From Erysipelothrix rhusiopathiae (GTDB taxonomy: Bacteria; Bacillota_I; Bacilli_A; Erysipelotrichales; Erysipelotrichaceae): DNA of 10,615 bases. The notes below the pieces were generated by a model. It ran no database searches, had not been told where the DNA came from, and was given only the letters and a program-made list of their open reading frames with translations. Below are positions 1 to 7,414 of the stretch, in pieces. The stretch is taken from assembly GCA_902797585.1 (NCBI GenBank), contig CADBTK010000137.1, positions 1-10,615 on the forward strand, written 5' to 3'. The number at the start of each line of letters is the position of its first letter. Position 1 is the stretch's first letter. The translations under genes and the position numbers were made by a program.

Positions 1-591
1 ACACATACATCATTTGAAGACGTGGCAATGATGCGTGAAATTCCTGGGGCAATAGTAGTAGATGTAGCCGATGATACACAATTGGATTGGGTAGTAAAAG
101 AGTTTGCGAAAATGGAAGGAATCCATTATTTCCGCGCGAATCGTAAACCGGTTCGTAATGTATACCAAAAAGGATCTACTTTTTCTCTAGGAAAAGGAAA
201 TGTGCTTGCACAAGGTCAAGATGTATTGATTATTACAGCTGGACAATTAGTAAGTGATGCACTGGATTGTGCACAACATTTACAAGAAGAAGGTATTTCT
301 TGTGAAGTAATCGATATGTTTACGATTAAACCTTTAGATGTAGATTTAATTCTGTCGGAATCAAAAGGCAAAAAGGCAATTGTGACCTTTGAAAACCATT
401 CCGTTATTGGAGGATTAGGAAGTGCTGTAGCAGAAGTGGTGGCTGAGTGTGGCATAAATATCCCTTTTAAAAGACATGGAGTTAAAGATTGTTTTGGTCA
501 AGTAGGGACAGCTGATTATCTACAAAAAGAATTTCAACTAACCGCCAGTGATTTAGAAGATACGATTAAAAACCTTTTGAAAGAAGGATAA
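1..591 (+). CDS. Transketolase, C-terminal subunit (5' end outside window)
   Basis: The reading frame is open from base 1 and ends at TAA 589-591, giving 196 visible residues of a subunit that is usually about 310 long, so roughly the first third is missing. A GTG lies at base 22, but it is internal, because the residues before it (THTSFED) already belong to the conserved pyrimidine-binding region of split transketolases (THxSxEDxAMMRxIP). The rest fits the transketolase C-terminal domain, including the VIDMFTIKPLD and ENHSVIGGLGSAVAE stretches. Split transketolases transfer two-carbon ketol units in the pentose phosphate pathway; the N-terminal, TPP-binding half should be encoded just upstream. 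The gene sits 4 bp before a PTS IIB gene, a common arrangement in ula-like operons, which suggests use in pentose or ascorbate-type sugar catabolism rather than the main housekeeping enzyme. The family call is firm; the exact substrate pathway is inferred. Confidence 0.93.
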   Translation, partial: THTSFEDVAMMREIPGAIVVDVADDTQLDWVVKEFAKMEGIHYFRANRKPVRNVYQKGSTFSLGKGNVLAQGQDVLIITAGQLVSDALDCAQHLQEEGISCEVIDMFTIKPLDVDLILSESKGKKAIVTFENHSVIGGLGSAVAEVVAECGINIPFKRHGVKDCFGQVGTADYLQKEFQLTASDLEDTIKNLLKEG

Positions 592-595
592 GATA

Positions 596-901
596 ATGAA
601 AAAGATTCGATCAATTATGTGCTGTTGTGGATCTGGACTTGGCAGTTCCATGATGGTCGAAATGAATATACAAAATATCCTGAAAAATATGGGCCTACAC
701 ACCATTTCTGTCGGGCATACTTCTTTATCAGAAGTAAATCCTATGATGGCGGATTTATTTGTGGTAGGTTTAGATATTGAACACCAGATGAGACAATATC
801 CTCGTGTCATTGTATTAAAAGATTTAGTATCCAATGAAGAATTGTCGAAAAAACTAAAGGAAGCTTTTTCGAAAGAAGAAGACACCTATATTATTAAATA
901 A
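596..901 (+). CDS. PTS system IIB component, ascorbate (UlaB/SgaB) type
   Basis: This is a 101-residue cytoplasmic phosphotransfer protein, the usual size for a free-standing IIB. IIB proteins of this class accept phosphate from IIA on a cysteine and pass it to the sugar at the membrane IIC. The active-site loop CGSGLGSS lies near residues 10-17 and is followed by MVEMNI, as in UlaB-type IIBs; the phosphorylated residue should be the last of three consecutive cysteines at about residues 8-10. The strand-helix pattern ADLFVVGLDI also fits. The start ATG has an AGAAGG ribosome site about 9 bp upstream that overlaps the end of the transketolase gene, so the two are cotranscribed and probably coupled. 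A strong terminator follows, making this the last gene of its operon. IIA and IIC are not in the window, so the sugar cannot be named; ascorbate or another sugar acid or pentitol is a guess. Confidence 0.88.
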   Translation: MKKIRSIMCCCGSGLGSSMMVEMNIQNILKNMGLHTISVGHTSLSEVNPMMADLFVVGLDIEHQMRQYPRVIVLKDLVSNEELSKKLKEAFSKEEDTYIIK

Positions 902-923
902 GAATTTATTTCTCTCTTTATAT

Positions 924-952
924 AAAATCCTTGGTTACCAAGGATTTTTTTG
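924..952 (+). terminator. Rho-independent terminator of the PTS/transketolase operon
   Basis: The stem AAATCCTTGG (925-934) pairs with CCAAGGATTT (938-947) around a 3-base loop and runs into a T tract to base 951. It lies 23 bp after the IIB stop codon and separates this operon from uvrA. Confidence 0.9.
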
Positions 953-983
953 TAAGTGTATGATGGAAATTAAATGGTCTATT

Positions 984-994
984 TATGGTATAAT
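984..994 (+). promoter_or_regulatory. Extended -10 promoter of uvrA; predicted leaderless start
   Basis: A perfect TATAAT (989-994) is preceded by TGG (986-988), forming an extended -10 element. No good -35 is visible at 16-18 bp. Normal -10 to +1 spacing puts the transcription start at about 1001, only 3 bases before the uvrA ATG at 1004. There is no room for a Shine-Dalgarno sequence, and none is present. Confidence 0.65.
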
Positions 995-1003
995 TTAGTG
1001 ACT

Positions 1004-3826
1004 ATGGAACAGAAAAATATAGTGGTCAAAGGGGCCCGTGAAAACAATTTAAAAAATATAAATATATCGATACCAAGAGAAAAAATGGTCATATTAACCG
1101 GTGTATCAGGTTCAGGGAAAACATCTCTTGCGTTCGATACGATTTATGCCGAAGGACAACGGCGTTATATGGAGTCTTTATCGAGTTATGCTCGTCAATT
1201 TTTAGGGAATAGCGAAAAACCAGATGTAGATGAAATTACAGGATTGTCGCCAGCAATTTCTATCGATCAAAAGACAACATCTAATAATCCACGCTCAACG
1301 GTAGGAACCGCAACAGAAATCTATGATTATTTACGCTTGATGTATGCGCGTGTAGGAACGCCAGTGTGTCCAAACCATGATATTCCTATTACAGGAAATA
1401 CCATTAAAGAAATGGTTGATAAAATTATGGAATTGGAAGAAGGGACACGTTGTACAATTATGGCGCCAGTGATTTCTGGAAAAAAAGGAACACATAAAGA
1501 CCTTCTTACCAAATTACAAGCCGATGGATTTGTGCGAGTACGTGTAGATGGAGACATTTTACCAATAGAAGAAGTCCCAGAATTAGAAAAGAATAAGAAA
1601 CATTCGATTGATGCGGTGGTTGACCGTATTGTGAAAAAAGATAATCGTTCTCGATTCTTTGATTCACTAGAAACAGCTTTAAAAATTGGAGATGGATTGG
1701 CCATTTTACATACACCAGAAAAAGAAACGCTATTTTCAAGTAATTATGCATGTAAAATTTGTGGATTCTCTGTGCCAAAACTAGAACCAAAACTATTCTC
1801 TTTTAATGCACCTTTTGGAGCTTGTCCAACTTGTAAAGGATTGGGAATCACTCAAACTGTCGACTTAGACTTATTAATTCCAGATTGGGATTTGTCAATT
1901 TCACAAGGAGCGATTCGTTACTATAAAAATATTGTAAATACAGAAAACTTAGAGTGGCAACGCTTTAAAGCTATGATTGATTACTATCAAGTGGATATCA
2001 ATATTCCAATCAAAAAGATTAATAAAAAAGTATTGAATTGTTTATTATATGGATCGGATGTTCCTATCGCATATCGATTAGAATCTCGTAGCGGAATTGT
2101 TCAAACAAAGAATGAATACATTGAAGGGGTTTGCCCAATGATTGAACGTCGTTTCATGGAAACAGGTTCTGCATTTAGCCGAGAATGGTATGGATCATTT
2201 ATTTCTGATCAAGAGTGTCCAACTTGTCATGGTGACCGTTTGAACCAACAAGCTTTATCGGTTCAAGTGGGTGGAAAGAATATTGCCCAATGGACACAAA
2301 TGAGCATCAAAGAAGCAGAAGAATTCATGGATACATTACAGTTGGATGAAATGAAAGCCAAGATTGCTCATTTAGTCATTAAAGAGATTCAAAATCGATT
2401 GTCTTTCTTAAATAAAGTGGGATTAAATTATTTAACCTTGCATCGTTTAGCTTCTACTTTATCTGGAGGAGAAGCCCAACGTATTCGCTTGGCTACCCAA
2501 ATTGGTTCTAAATTAACCGGAGTGATGTATGTATTGGATGAGCCAAGTATTGGATTGCACCAAAGAGATAATGATCGTTTAATTTCTGCCTTAAAAGAAA
2601 TGCGTGATTTAGGAAATACATTAATCGTAGTAGAACACGATGAAGATACAATGTGGGCCAGTGACTATGTAGTGGATATTGGACCAGGAGCTGGAATCCA
2701 TGGAGGACAAGTAGTAGCTACGGGTACTCCACAAGAAGTGGCGGATAATCCGAATTCGATTACAGGGGACTATTTAAGTGGCCGTAAAAAAATTGAGATT
2801 CCTAAAGAGAGAAGAAAAGGGAATCGTAAGAAATTAAAAGTAGTAGGCGCTGCTCAAAATAACTTAAAGAATGTTAATGTAGATGTTCCATTAGGAACCT
2901 TTACAGTAGTAACCGGAGTATCAGGTTCGGGAAAAAGTTCTTTAGTTACCGAAGTTATTACCAAAACAATCCAAGCCAAGATGGGGAAAGTTCGCACCAA
3001 AGGTGGTGCAGTCAAAGCCTTGAAAGGATTAGAACATATTGATAAAGTAGTGGAAATTGGGCAAGATCCAATTGGACGTACGCCACGATCTAACCCAGCT
3101 ACTTATACAGGAGTCTTTGATGACATTCGTACTCTATTTGCACAAACGCAAGAGGCACGTATGTTAGGATATGACAAAGGACGTTTCTCCTTTAATGTTA
3201 AAGGAGGACGTTGTGAAGCGTGTCAAGGAGATGGAATCTTAAAAATCTCCATGCAATTTTTGCCAGATGTCTATGTAGCGTGTGATCAATGTGGCGGATC
3301 ACGTTATAATGAAGAAACGCTTCAAGTACGTTATAAAGGAAAAACAATTGCGGATGTCTTAGATATGACAGTCGAAGAAGCTTTAGAATTCTTCTCGTCT
3401 GTATCGAAGATTCGCCATAAACTACAAACATTATATGATGTGGGATTGTCTTATATTAAACTAGGACAAAGTGCGACCACATTATCTGGAGGAGAGGCAC
3501 AACGTGTAAAACTAGCCAGTGAACTACAAAAGAAGGCAACAGGAAAAACATTGTTTGTATTGGATGAACCAACAACAGGTTTACACAGTCACGATGTGAA
3601 AAAATTAATTGATGTCCTTCAAAGACTAGTTGCGCATGGGGATACCGTTTTAGTCATTGAGCACAACTTAGATGTGATTAAGTGTGCCGATTGGATTATT
3701 GATATGGGACCGGAAGGTGGACAAGATGGTGGAATGGTTGTAGTAACTGGAACACCGGAAACGGTTGCCGATACGAAAGATAGTTATACCGGGCAATATT
3801 TAAAGCCTCTATTAGAGAGAGGGTGA
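1004..3826 (+). CDS. uvrA: UvrABC excinuclease subunit A
   Basis: UvrA is the damage-recognition ATPase of nucleotide excision repair; as a dimer it scans DNA and loads UvrB at lesions. The protein has 940 residues, the normal length. Two ABC ATPase halves are visible: Walker A GVSGSGKT at about 33-40 and GVSGSGKS at about 638-645, signature LSGGEAQ at about 486 and 827, and Walker B VLDEPSIGL and VLDEPTTGL. Two zinc modules are intact: C250/C253 with C274/C277, and C737/C740 with C760/C763. The frame is open to an ATG at 974, but that start precedes the likely promoter and adds ten residues unlike UvrA, so ATG 1004 (MEQKNIVVKGARENN) is chosen. No ribosome site precedes it. uvrB, often the upstream partner, is absent here; an unrelated PTS operon lies there instead. 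The gene heads an operon with hprK, 4 bp downstream. A LexA-type operator was not recognised. Confidence 0.97.
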   Translation: MEQKNIVVKGARENNLKNINISIPREKMVILTGVSGSGKTSLAFDTIYAEGQRRYMESLSSYARQFLGNSEKPDVDEITGLSPAISIDQKTTSNNPRSTVGTATEIYDYLRLMYARVGTPVCPNHDIPITGNTIKEMVDKIMELEEGTRCTIMAPVISGKKGTHKDLLTKLQADGFVRVRVDGDILPIEEVPELEKNKKHSIDAVVDRIVKKDNRSRFFDSLETALKIGDGLAILHTPEKETLFSSNYACKICGFSVPKLEPKLFSFNAPFGACPTCKGLGITQTVDLDLLIPDWDLSISQGAIRYYKNIVNTENLEWQRFKAMIDYYQVDINIPIKKINKKVLNCLLYGSDVPIAYRLESRSGIVQTKNEYIEGVCPMIERRFMETGSAFSREWYGSFISDQECPTCHGDRLNQQALSVQVGGKNIAQWTQMSIKEAEEFMDTLQLDEMKAKIAHLVIKEIQNRLSFLNKVGLNYLTLHRLASTLSGGEAQRIRLATQIGSKLTGVMYVLDEPSIGLHQRDNDRLISALKEMRDLGNTLIVVEHDEDTMWASDYVVDIGPGAGIHGGQVVATGTPQEVADNPNSITGDYLSGRKKIEIPKERRKGNRKKLKVVGAAQNNLKNVNVDVPLGTFTVVTGVSGSGKSSLVTEVITKTIQAKMGKVRTKGGAVKALKGLEHIDKVVEIGQDPIGRTPRSNPATYTGVFDDIRTLFAQTQEARMLGYDKGRFSFNVKGGRCEACQGDGILKISMQFLPDVYVACDQCGGSRYNEETLQVRYKGKTIADVLDMTVEEALEFFSSVSKIRHKLQTLYDVGLSYIKLGQSATTLSGGEAQRVKLASELQKKATGKTLFVLDEPTTGLHSHDVKKLIDVLQRLVAHGDTVLVIEHNLDVIKCADWIIDMGPEGGQDGGMVVVTGTPETVADTKDSYTGQYLKPLLERG

Positions 3827-3830
3827 GTGA

Positions 3831-4787
3831 ATGAAAACAGTTAAAGTAAGAGATTTAGCCGATGAGTTTTCGTTGGCTATTATTAGCGGAGATGATGCGG
3901 CACTTGATCGTCAAATCGTCATGGCAGAAATTAACCGTCCAGGGTTAGAATTAGCAGGATATTTCCCAGAAACGCCTATTAATCGATTGTCTGTCATGGG
4001 TGAAAAAGAATGCCGTTTTATCGAACAAGAAATGGATGAAGTGGATCAACGCCGTAGTTTTGAATTTTTAACCAACGATGATATCCCGGCAATTGTCATT
4101 GCGCATGGTTATGAATGTCCAGCTGTATTATTGGATATTGCCAAACGCAAGAACTTCCCTGTCTTAATTACGGAAACGCCGACAAGTAATGCGATAGTAA
4201 ATATCACAAACTTTTTGGATGAAAAATTAGCAGAGTCTATCATCATTCACGGAGAATTCATGCGTATTTTCGGGATTGGTGTATTAATTACAGGACGCAG
4301 TGGTGTAGGGAAAAGTGAGATTGCCCTTGAATTGATTAAACGTGGTCACCAATTAATTGCGGATGACCGTGTAGATTGTTTCAAAATGCATAACTCTTTA
4401 GTAGGACGTACACCAGAACTCATTAAAGGATTTATGGAAATGCGTGGAGTTGGAGTTGTTGATGTGGCTCGTATGTTTGGAATTCGCGCCTTAGCAAGCC
4501 AAGCAACGATGCAACTTCATATTGAACTAGAACCTTTCGATGATTCCATTGAATATGACCGTGTAGGAATTGAACAAAGAGAATATACAGAGATTCTTGG
4601 AGAAGAAATCTTACGCATTCGTATTCCGGTAAGTCCAGGAAGACCTTTAGGAACGATTATCGAAACAGCGGTTACTAACTTCTTATTGATTAAAAATGGA
4701 ATTGATTCTGCGAAAGAATTCGAAGAAAAAGTGTTAAAGAAAATTGAACAAAACCAAGATGAACCGGAGGTTATCAATGAGCTTTAA
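3831..4787 (+). CDS. hprK: HPr kinase/phosphorylase
   Basis: This bifunctional enzyme phosphorylates HPr on a serine with ATP or PPi, and removes that phosphate, setting carbon catabolite repression and PTS flux in Bacillota. Length is 318 residues, close to the usual ~310. The catalytic positions known from the Lactobacillus enzyme fall at the same numbers here: H140, the Walker A GRSGVGKS at 155-162 with K161, and D178/D179 in ADDRVD. The family signature EMRGVGVVDV begins at E203. The N-terminal ~130 residues form the less conserved regulatory domain. The ribosome site is GGTGA in the string GGGTGAGTGA, which also contains the uvrA stop, so translation is likely coupled to uvrA. The 3' end overlaps lgt by 11 bp. 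The hprK-lgt pairing is widely conserved in this phylum. Confidence 0.97.
   Translation: MKTVKVRDLADEFSLAIISGDDAALDRQIVMAEINRPGLELAGYFPETPINRLSVMGEKECRFIEQEMDEVDQRRSFEFLTNDDIPAIVIAHGYECPAVLLDIAKRKNFPVLITETPTSNAIVNITNFLDEKLAESIIIHGEFMRIFGIGVLITGRSGVGKSEIALELIKRGHQLIADDRVDCFKMHNSLVGRTPELIKGFMEMRGVGVVDVARMFGIRALASQATMQLHIELEPFDDSIEYDRVGIEQREYTEILGEEILRIRIPVSPGRPLGTIIETAVTNFLLIKNGIDSAKEFEEKVLKKIEQNQDEPEVINEL
4765..4770 (+). promoter_or_regulatory. Ribosome binding site that fixes the lgt start
   Basis: CGGAGG lies 6 bases before ATG 4777, inside the end of hprK. The more upstream in-frame ATG at 4744 has no such site and would add eleven hydrophilic residues not expected for Lgt. Confidence 0.85.
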
Positions 4788-5886
4788 TCCGACGCCAACT
4801 GTCTTTTTAGCCATTGGACCGGTTCAAATTACTTGGTATGCCTTGTGTATATTAACAGGTGTATTCATTACATATGCGCTCACACAAAAAACGTTGAAAC
4901 GATGGGGATATGGACCGGCATTATTGGAAGATTATGCCATTCCGGCTTTCCTAGTTGCGATTTTGGGTGCGCGCTTTTACTATGTATTATTCCAATGGTC
5001 TTACTACGCAAAGTATCCTGAAGAAATTATTAAAATATGGAATGGGGGATTAGCTGTTCATGGAGGAATCTTAGCTTGTTTACTCTATTCCTATTTCTAT
5101 TTTAAGAATCGTAAGGTATCTTTTTGGCGAATGGCTGATGCACTTTTACCTAATGTATTAATTGGTCAAGCTTGTGGACGGTGGGGAAACTTTTTTAATC
5201 AAGAAGCCTATGGAAATGTTGTCAAGGAAAGTTTTTATCAACATTTTCCAAACTTTATAAAAGAGAAAATGTATATTGATGGGTTCTATCGGCAACCGAC
5301 TTTCTTATTTGAATGTGTTTTAAATATTGTGGGTTGGATTGTCATTACATTTATTTTCCGTAAGAAAGCCTATCGTAAACATGGAGACTGTGGTTGGGCC
5401 TATTTTATTTGGTATGGAATGGTTCGTTTTTTGATTGAAGCTTTACGTTCAGACTCTTTAATGCTGGGTCCTATGAAAGTAGCGCAATTAATATCTCTTG
5501 TGTTTATTGTGGTTGGATTGATTGGATATAAAGGATGGTTTCATCATTATAAACAACCGGTTTTATGTTTTGCCTGTCAAAAACAACCTATGCATACGAT
5601 TCAATTATTAAAAGAAAATGGATTTCAAACAGTTGTATTAAACCAAGATGCTTCAGCAAATGAAATCGTGCAAGCTGCTGACCATATGAATCAAGGGCAT
5701 GACGATTGTATATTGATAACGGATATGGTACAAGAAATAGAACAAGGGCGAAAGAGTGGTCTTTATACTATTCTTTTAAGTGAAGAAAATAGTCCTAACA
5801 AGGCATGTCAATATGTGTCTTGCCAAGAAGATCTTTATTATGTAGTACAGGAGGAAAAGTCATGGAGCGACAATACGATTTGGTAA
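4777..5886 (+). CDS. lgt: Prolipoprotein diacylglyceryl transferase with C-terminal HAD-like extension
   Basis: Lgt is the membrane enzyme that moves diacylglycerol from phosphatidylglycerol to the lipobox cysteine of prelipoproteins, the first step of lipoprotein maturation. Residues 1 to about 257 form the normal enzyme: several hydrophobic membrane segments, the conserved histidine H95 in GGLAVHGG, the Lgt signature GRWGNFFNQE at 134-143 including R135 and N138, and YGMVRFLIEALRSDS with its conserved arginines. The protein is 369 residues, whereas Lgt is usually 260-300. The extra ~110 residues at the end are soluble, carry a CFAC pair near their start, and contain ILITDMVQEIEQGRKSGLYT (from about residue 311), resembling motif IV of HAD phosphatases. 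The DxD nucleophile motif of that family is missing. The gene overlaps hprK by 11 bp and trxB by 25 bp. The Lgt call is certain; the nature of the tail is an inference. Confidence 0.95.
   Translation: MSFNPTPTVFLAIGPVQITWYALCILTGVFITYALTQKTLKRWGYGPALLEDYAIPAFLVAILGARFYYVLFQWSYYAKYPEEIIKIWNGGLAVHGGILACLLYSYFYFKNRKVSFWRMADALLPNVLIGQACGRWGNFFNQEAYGNVVKESFYQHFPNFIKEKMYIDGFYRQPTFLFECVLNIVGWIVITFIFRKKAYRKHGDCGWAYFIWYGMVRFLIEALRSDSLMLGPMKVAQLISLVFIVVGLIGYKGWFHHYKQPVLCFACQKQPMHTIQLLKENGFQTVVLNQDASANEIVQAADHMNQGHDDCILITDMVQEIEQGRKSGLYTILLSEENSPNKACQYVSCQEDLYYVVQEEKSWSDNTIW
5849..5854 (+). promoter_or_regulatory. Ribosome binding site that fixes the trxB start
   Basis: A perfect AGGAGG lies 7 bases before ATG 5862, within the 3' end of lgt. 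It supports this start over the in-frame ATG at 5805, which would put 19 unrelated residues before the FAD-binding strand. Confidence 0.88.
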
Positions 5887-6776
5887 TTATTGGTGCTGGT
5901 CCTGCTGGAATGAGTGCAGCAGTTTATGGATCAAGAGCCGGTTTAAAAACGTTGATATTAGAAAATAGTGTTCCAGGAGGGAAATTAACGAAAACACATA
6001 AAATTTCAAATTACCCAGGAACAGGTGAATTAGCAGGGGCAGATTTAGCGGCTAAGATGTTCGAACAAGCCACAATGTTTGGGGCGGAATATGGATATGG
6101 AAATGTAGTAAAAGTAAACAAAGATAAAACCATTGAATGTGAGGATGGAACTATCATTGAAGCCAAGGCTATTATTGTAGCAACTGGGACAAAAGAAAGA
6201 AATCTAAATATTCCAGGAGAAGCTGAAAACATTGGAAAAGGGGTTAGCTTTTGTGCGGTATGTGATGGAGCCTTTTTTAGAAATAAAGAAGTTATTGTGA
6301 TAGGAGGAGGAAACTCTGCCTTGGAAGAATCTTTATACCTAACTCAATTTGTAGATAAAGTCACAATTGTGATTCGACGCGATGTCTTTAGAGCAGAAGA
6401 AAATATCCAAGAACAAATCAAAAATAATCCTAAAATTGAAGTGATTGTCAAACACGTTCCAAAAGAAGTGTTAAGCCAAGATGGAAAAGTATCTGGAATT
6501 CGTTTAGAAAATGTCGATACACATGAAACACAAGATATTGCGTGTGCAGGAATTTTCCCATATGTAGGACAAGATCCAATGACACAAGCATTAGCTGAGT
6601 TAGATATCACGGATGAAAATGGATATGTATTGGTGGATGCCAATATGGAAACAAAAGTAAAAGGAATTTATGGAGCAGGGGATGTTAATGCGAAAGTCTT
6701 GCGACAAGTCGTTACCGCAACTAGTGATGGTGCCATTGCTGCTCAACATGCTTTCCATGAAATCACGGGAATGTAA
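5862..6776 (+). CDS. trxB: Thioredoxin-disulfide reductase (NADPH, FAD)
   Basis: TrxB is a cytoplasmic flavoenzyme that uses NADPH to reduce thioredoxin. The 304-residue length is typical. The FAD-binding GAGPAG is at 11-16, the redox-active pair is C131-A-V-C134 followed by DG, the NADPH-binding GGGNSALEE is near 148, and RRDVFRA supplies the arginines that normally bind the NADPH 2'-phosphate. The C-terminal FAD motif GAGDV and the LRQVVTATSDGAIAA stretch are intact. The CAVC variant of the usual CATC is unremarkable. The start overlaps the last 25 bp of lgt with its own strong ribosome site, making trxB the last gene of the uvrA operon; a terminator follows immediately. Ferredoxin/flavodoxin-dependent relatives usually lack the RR pair, so NADPH use is favoured. 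Confidence 0.95.
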   Translation: MERQYDLVIIGAGPAGMSAAVYGSRAGLKTLILENSVPGGKLTKTHKISNYPGTGELAGADLAAKMFEQATMFGAEYGYGNVVKVNKDKTIECEDGTIIEAKAIIVATGTKERNLNIPGEAENIGKGVSFCAVCDGAFFRNKEVIVIGGGNSALEESLYLTQFVDKVTIVIRRDVFRAEENIQEQIKNNPKIEVIVKHVPKEVLSQDGKVSGIRLENVDTHETQDIACAGIFPYVGQDPMTQALAELDITDENGYVLVDANMETKVKGIYGAGDVNAKVLRQVVTATSDGAIAAQHAFHEITGM

Positions 6777-6779
6777 ACT

Positions 6780-6800
6780 AGCGCTGAAAAGCGCTTTTTT
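6780..6800 (+). terminator. Rho-independent terminator of the uvrA-hprK-lgt-trxB operon
   Basis: AGCGCT (6780-6785) pairs with AGCGCT (6790-6795) across a GAAA tetraloop, followed by a T run to 6800. It begins 3 bp after the trxB stop. Confidence 0.92.
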
Positions 6801-6814
6801 GTCGTTTGAAAGTA

Positions 6815-6823
6815 TGCGATAAT
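6815..6823 (+). promoter_or_regulatory. Candidate promoter of the PocR-domain gene
   Basis: TGC followed by GATAAT (6818-6823) looks like an extended -10. The -35 position at 17 bp would fall in the terminator T run and is poor. The leader to ATG 6857 would be about 27 bases and contains a good ribosome site. This is a weak call based on one element. Confidence 0.4.
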
Positions 6824-6856
6824 ATATCTAGTGAAATACTATAAGGAGAATATATT

Positions 6857-7345
6857 ATGAACGCATACCAAGCATTGAAAAAAGCCATGGATGAATACAC
6901 TCGTATTTGTGGCTTACAAACTTACTTTGTGCAAGACATTGCAGAAGTCAATGATGCCAAAGAAAAGAACTATTTCTGTAAAGTATTTAAAACAAGTTCC
7001 AAAGCATGTGACTTATGTGAAGTCAGTGAAAAAGAGAACTACACTAAGGCATTGACTAACAATAAGGTTCAATCTTTTGCCTGTCATGCAGGATTAGTTA
7101 AATGGAGTGTACCTGTAGATATGAAAGGTTTAAAAGGAGCAATCGTTTCTGAAGGAGTCATTACCCAAGCGCAAGTGGACCAAAAAGACGAATGGATGGA
7201 TCACTTATCTGAAGATTATAATGTTAGTCGTGCTATTTTATCTGACCATTATGATAAAATCCGAATTACTACAGAACAAGAGGCAAAACTATCCATTGAG
7301 ATCCTTCAAAACTTGTTGGATTGGTATGCTCATCAAGTCGATTGA
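6857..7345 (+). CDS. Stand-alone PocR-type sensory domain protein
   Basis: This is a 162-residue soluble protein whose whole length corresponds to one PocR sensory domain. PocR domains were named for the Salmonella propanediol/cobalamin regulator and are proposed to sense small hydrocarbon-type ligands; they are normally fused to a DNA-binding, kinase or similar output domain. The hallmarks seen are FC at 40-41, a CDLC at 51-54 in the place of the usual C..SD region, and CHAGL at 76-80 followed by KWSVPVDMKGLKGAI, the conserved hydrophobic core. Cysteines 18, 41, 51, 54 and 76 and histidine 77 could form a metal or redox site. No helix-turn-helix or other output domain is visible. The start has AAGGAG 8 bases upstream. 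It is bounded by a terminator before it and a weak one after it, so it is probably monocistronic. The family call is fairly firm; the ligand and output are unknown. Confidence 0.75.
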   Translation: MNAYQALKKAMDEYTRICGLQTYFVQDIAEVNDAKEKNYFCKVFKTSSKACDLCEVSEKENYTKALTNNKVQSFACHAGLVKWSVPVDMKGLKGAIVSEGVITQAQVDQKDEWMDHLSEDYNVSRAILSDHYDKIRITTEQEAKLSIEILQNLLDWYAHQVD

Positions 7346-7369
7346 GCCCCTAAAACTTGATTTTTATTT
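7332..7369 (+). terminator. Possible weak terminator after the PocR-domain gene
   Basis: ATCAAGT (7332-7338) pairs with ACTTGAT (7355-7361) around a 16-base loop and is followed by a T-rich tract to 7369. The left arm lies in the last codons of the gene. The long loop and AT-rich stem make it weak. Confidence 0.4.
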
Positions 7370-7385
7370 AACATAAGTGTAATGT
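7357..7385 (+). promoter_or_regulatory. Weak candidate promoter for the 102-residue ORF
   Basis: TTGATT (7357-7362) and TAATGT (7380-7385) are 17 bp apart. A start near 7392 would give a leader of about 23 bases containing the AAAGGA ribosome site at 7397-7402. The -10 match is poor. Confidence 0.3.
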
Positions 7386-7414
7386 AGTAATCGTGGAAAG
7401 GACGGTATAGTAAT

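Noticed and set aside
974..1003. Upstream in-frame ATG for uvrA adding ten residues (MVYLWYNLVT).
   Set aside because: It lies before the -10 box, has only a poor ribosome site, and the added residues do not resemble a UvrA N-terminus.
1327..1790. Antisense open frames of 125 and 94 codons within uvrA.
   Set aside because: They overlap a well-conserved gene, lack ribosome sites and resemble no known protein; codon structure supports only uvrA.
4744..4776. Upstream in-frame ATG for lgt.
   Set aside because: No ribosome site at that position, whereas CGGAGG sits 6 bases before ATG 4777, which gives a normal Lgt start.
5805..5861. Upstream in-frame ATG for trxB.
   Set aside because: AGGAGG precedes ATG 5862 at ideal spacing, and the FAD-binding strand begins just after that start, as in other TrxB proteins.
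6344..6643. Antisense open frame of 99 codons within trxB.
   Set aside because: It is a shadow of the conserved trxB coding sequence, with no start signal.
7406..7411. TATAGT as a third leaderless promoter for the 102-residue ORF.
   Set aside because: It is only 3 bases from the ATG, so transcription would begin inside the gene; an AAAGGA ribosome site upstream implies a normal leader.
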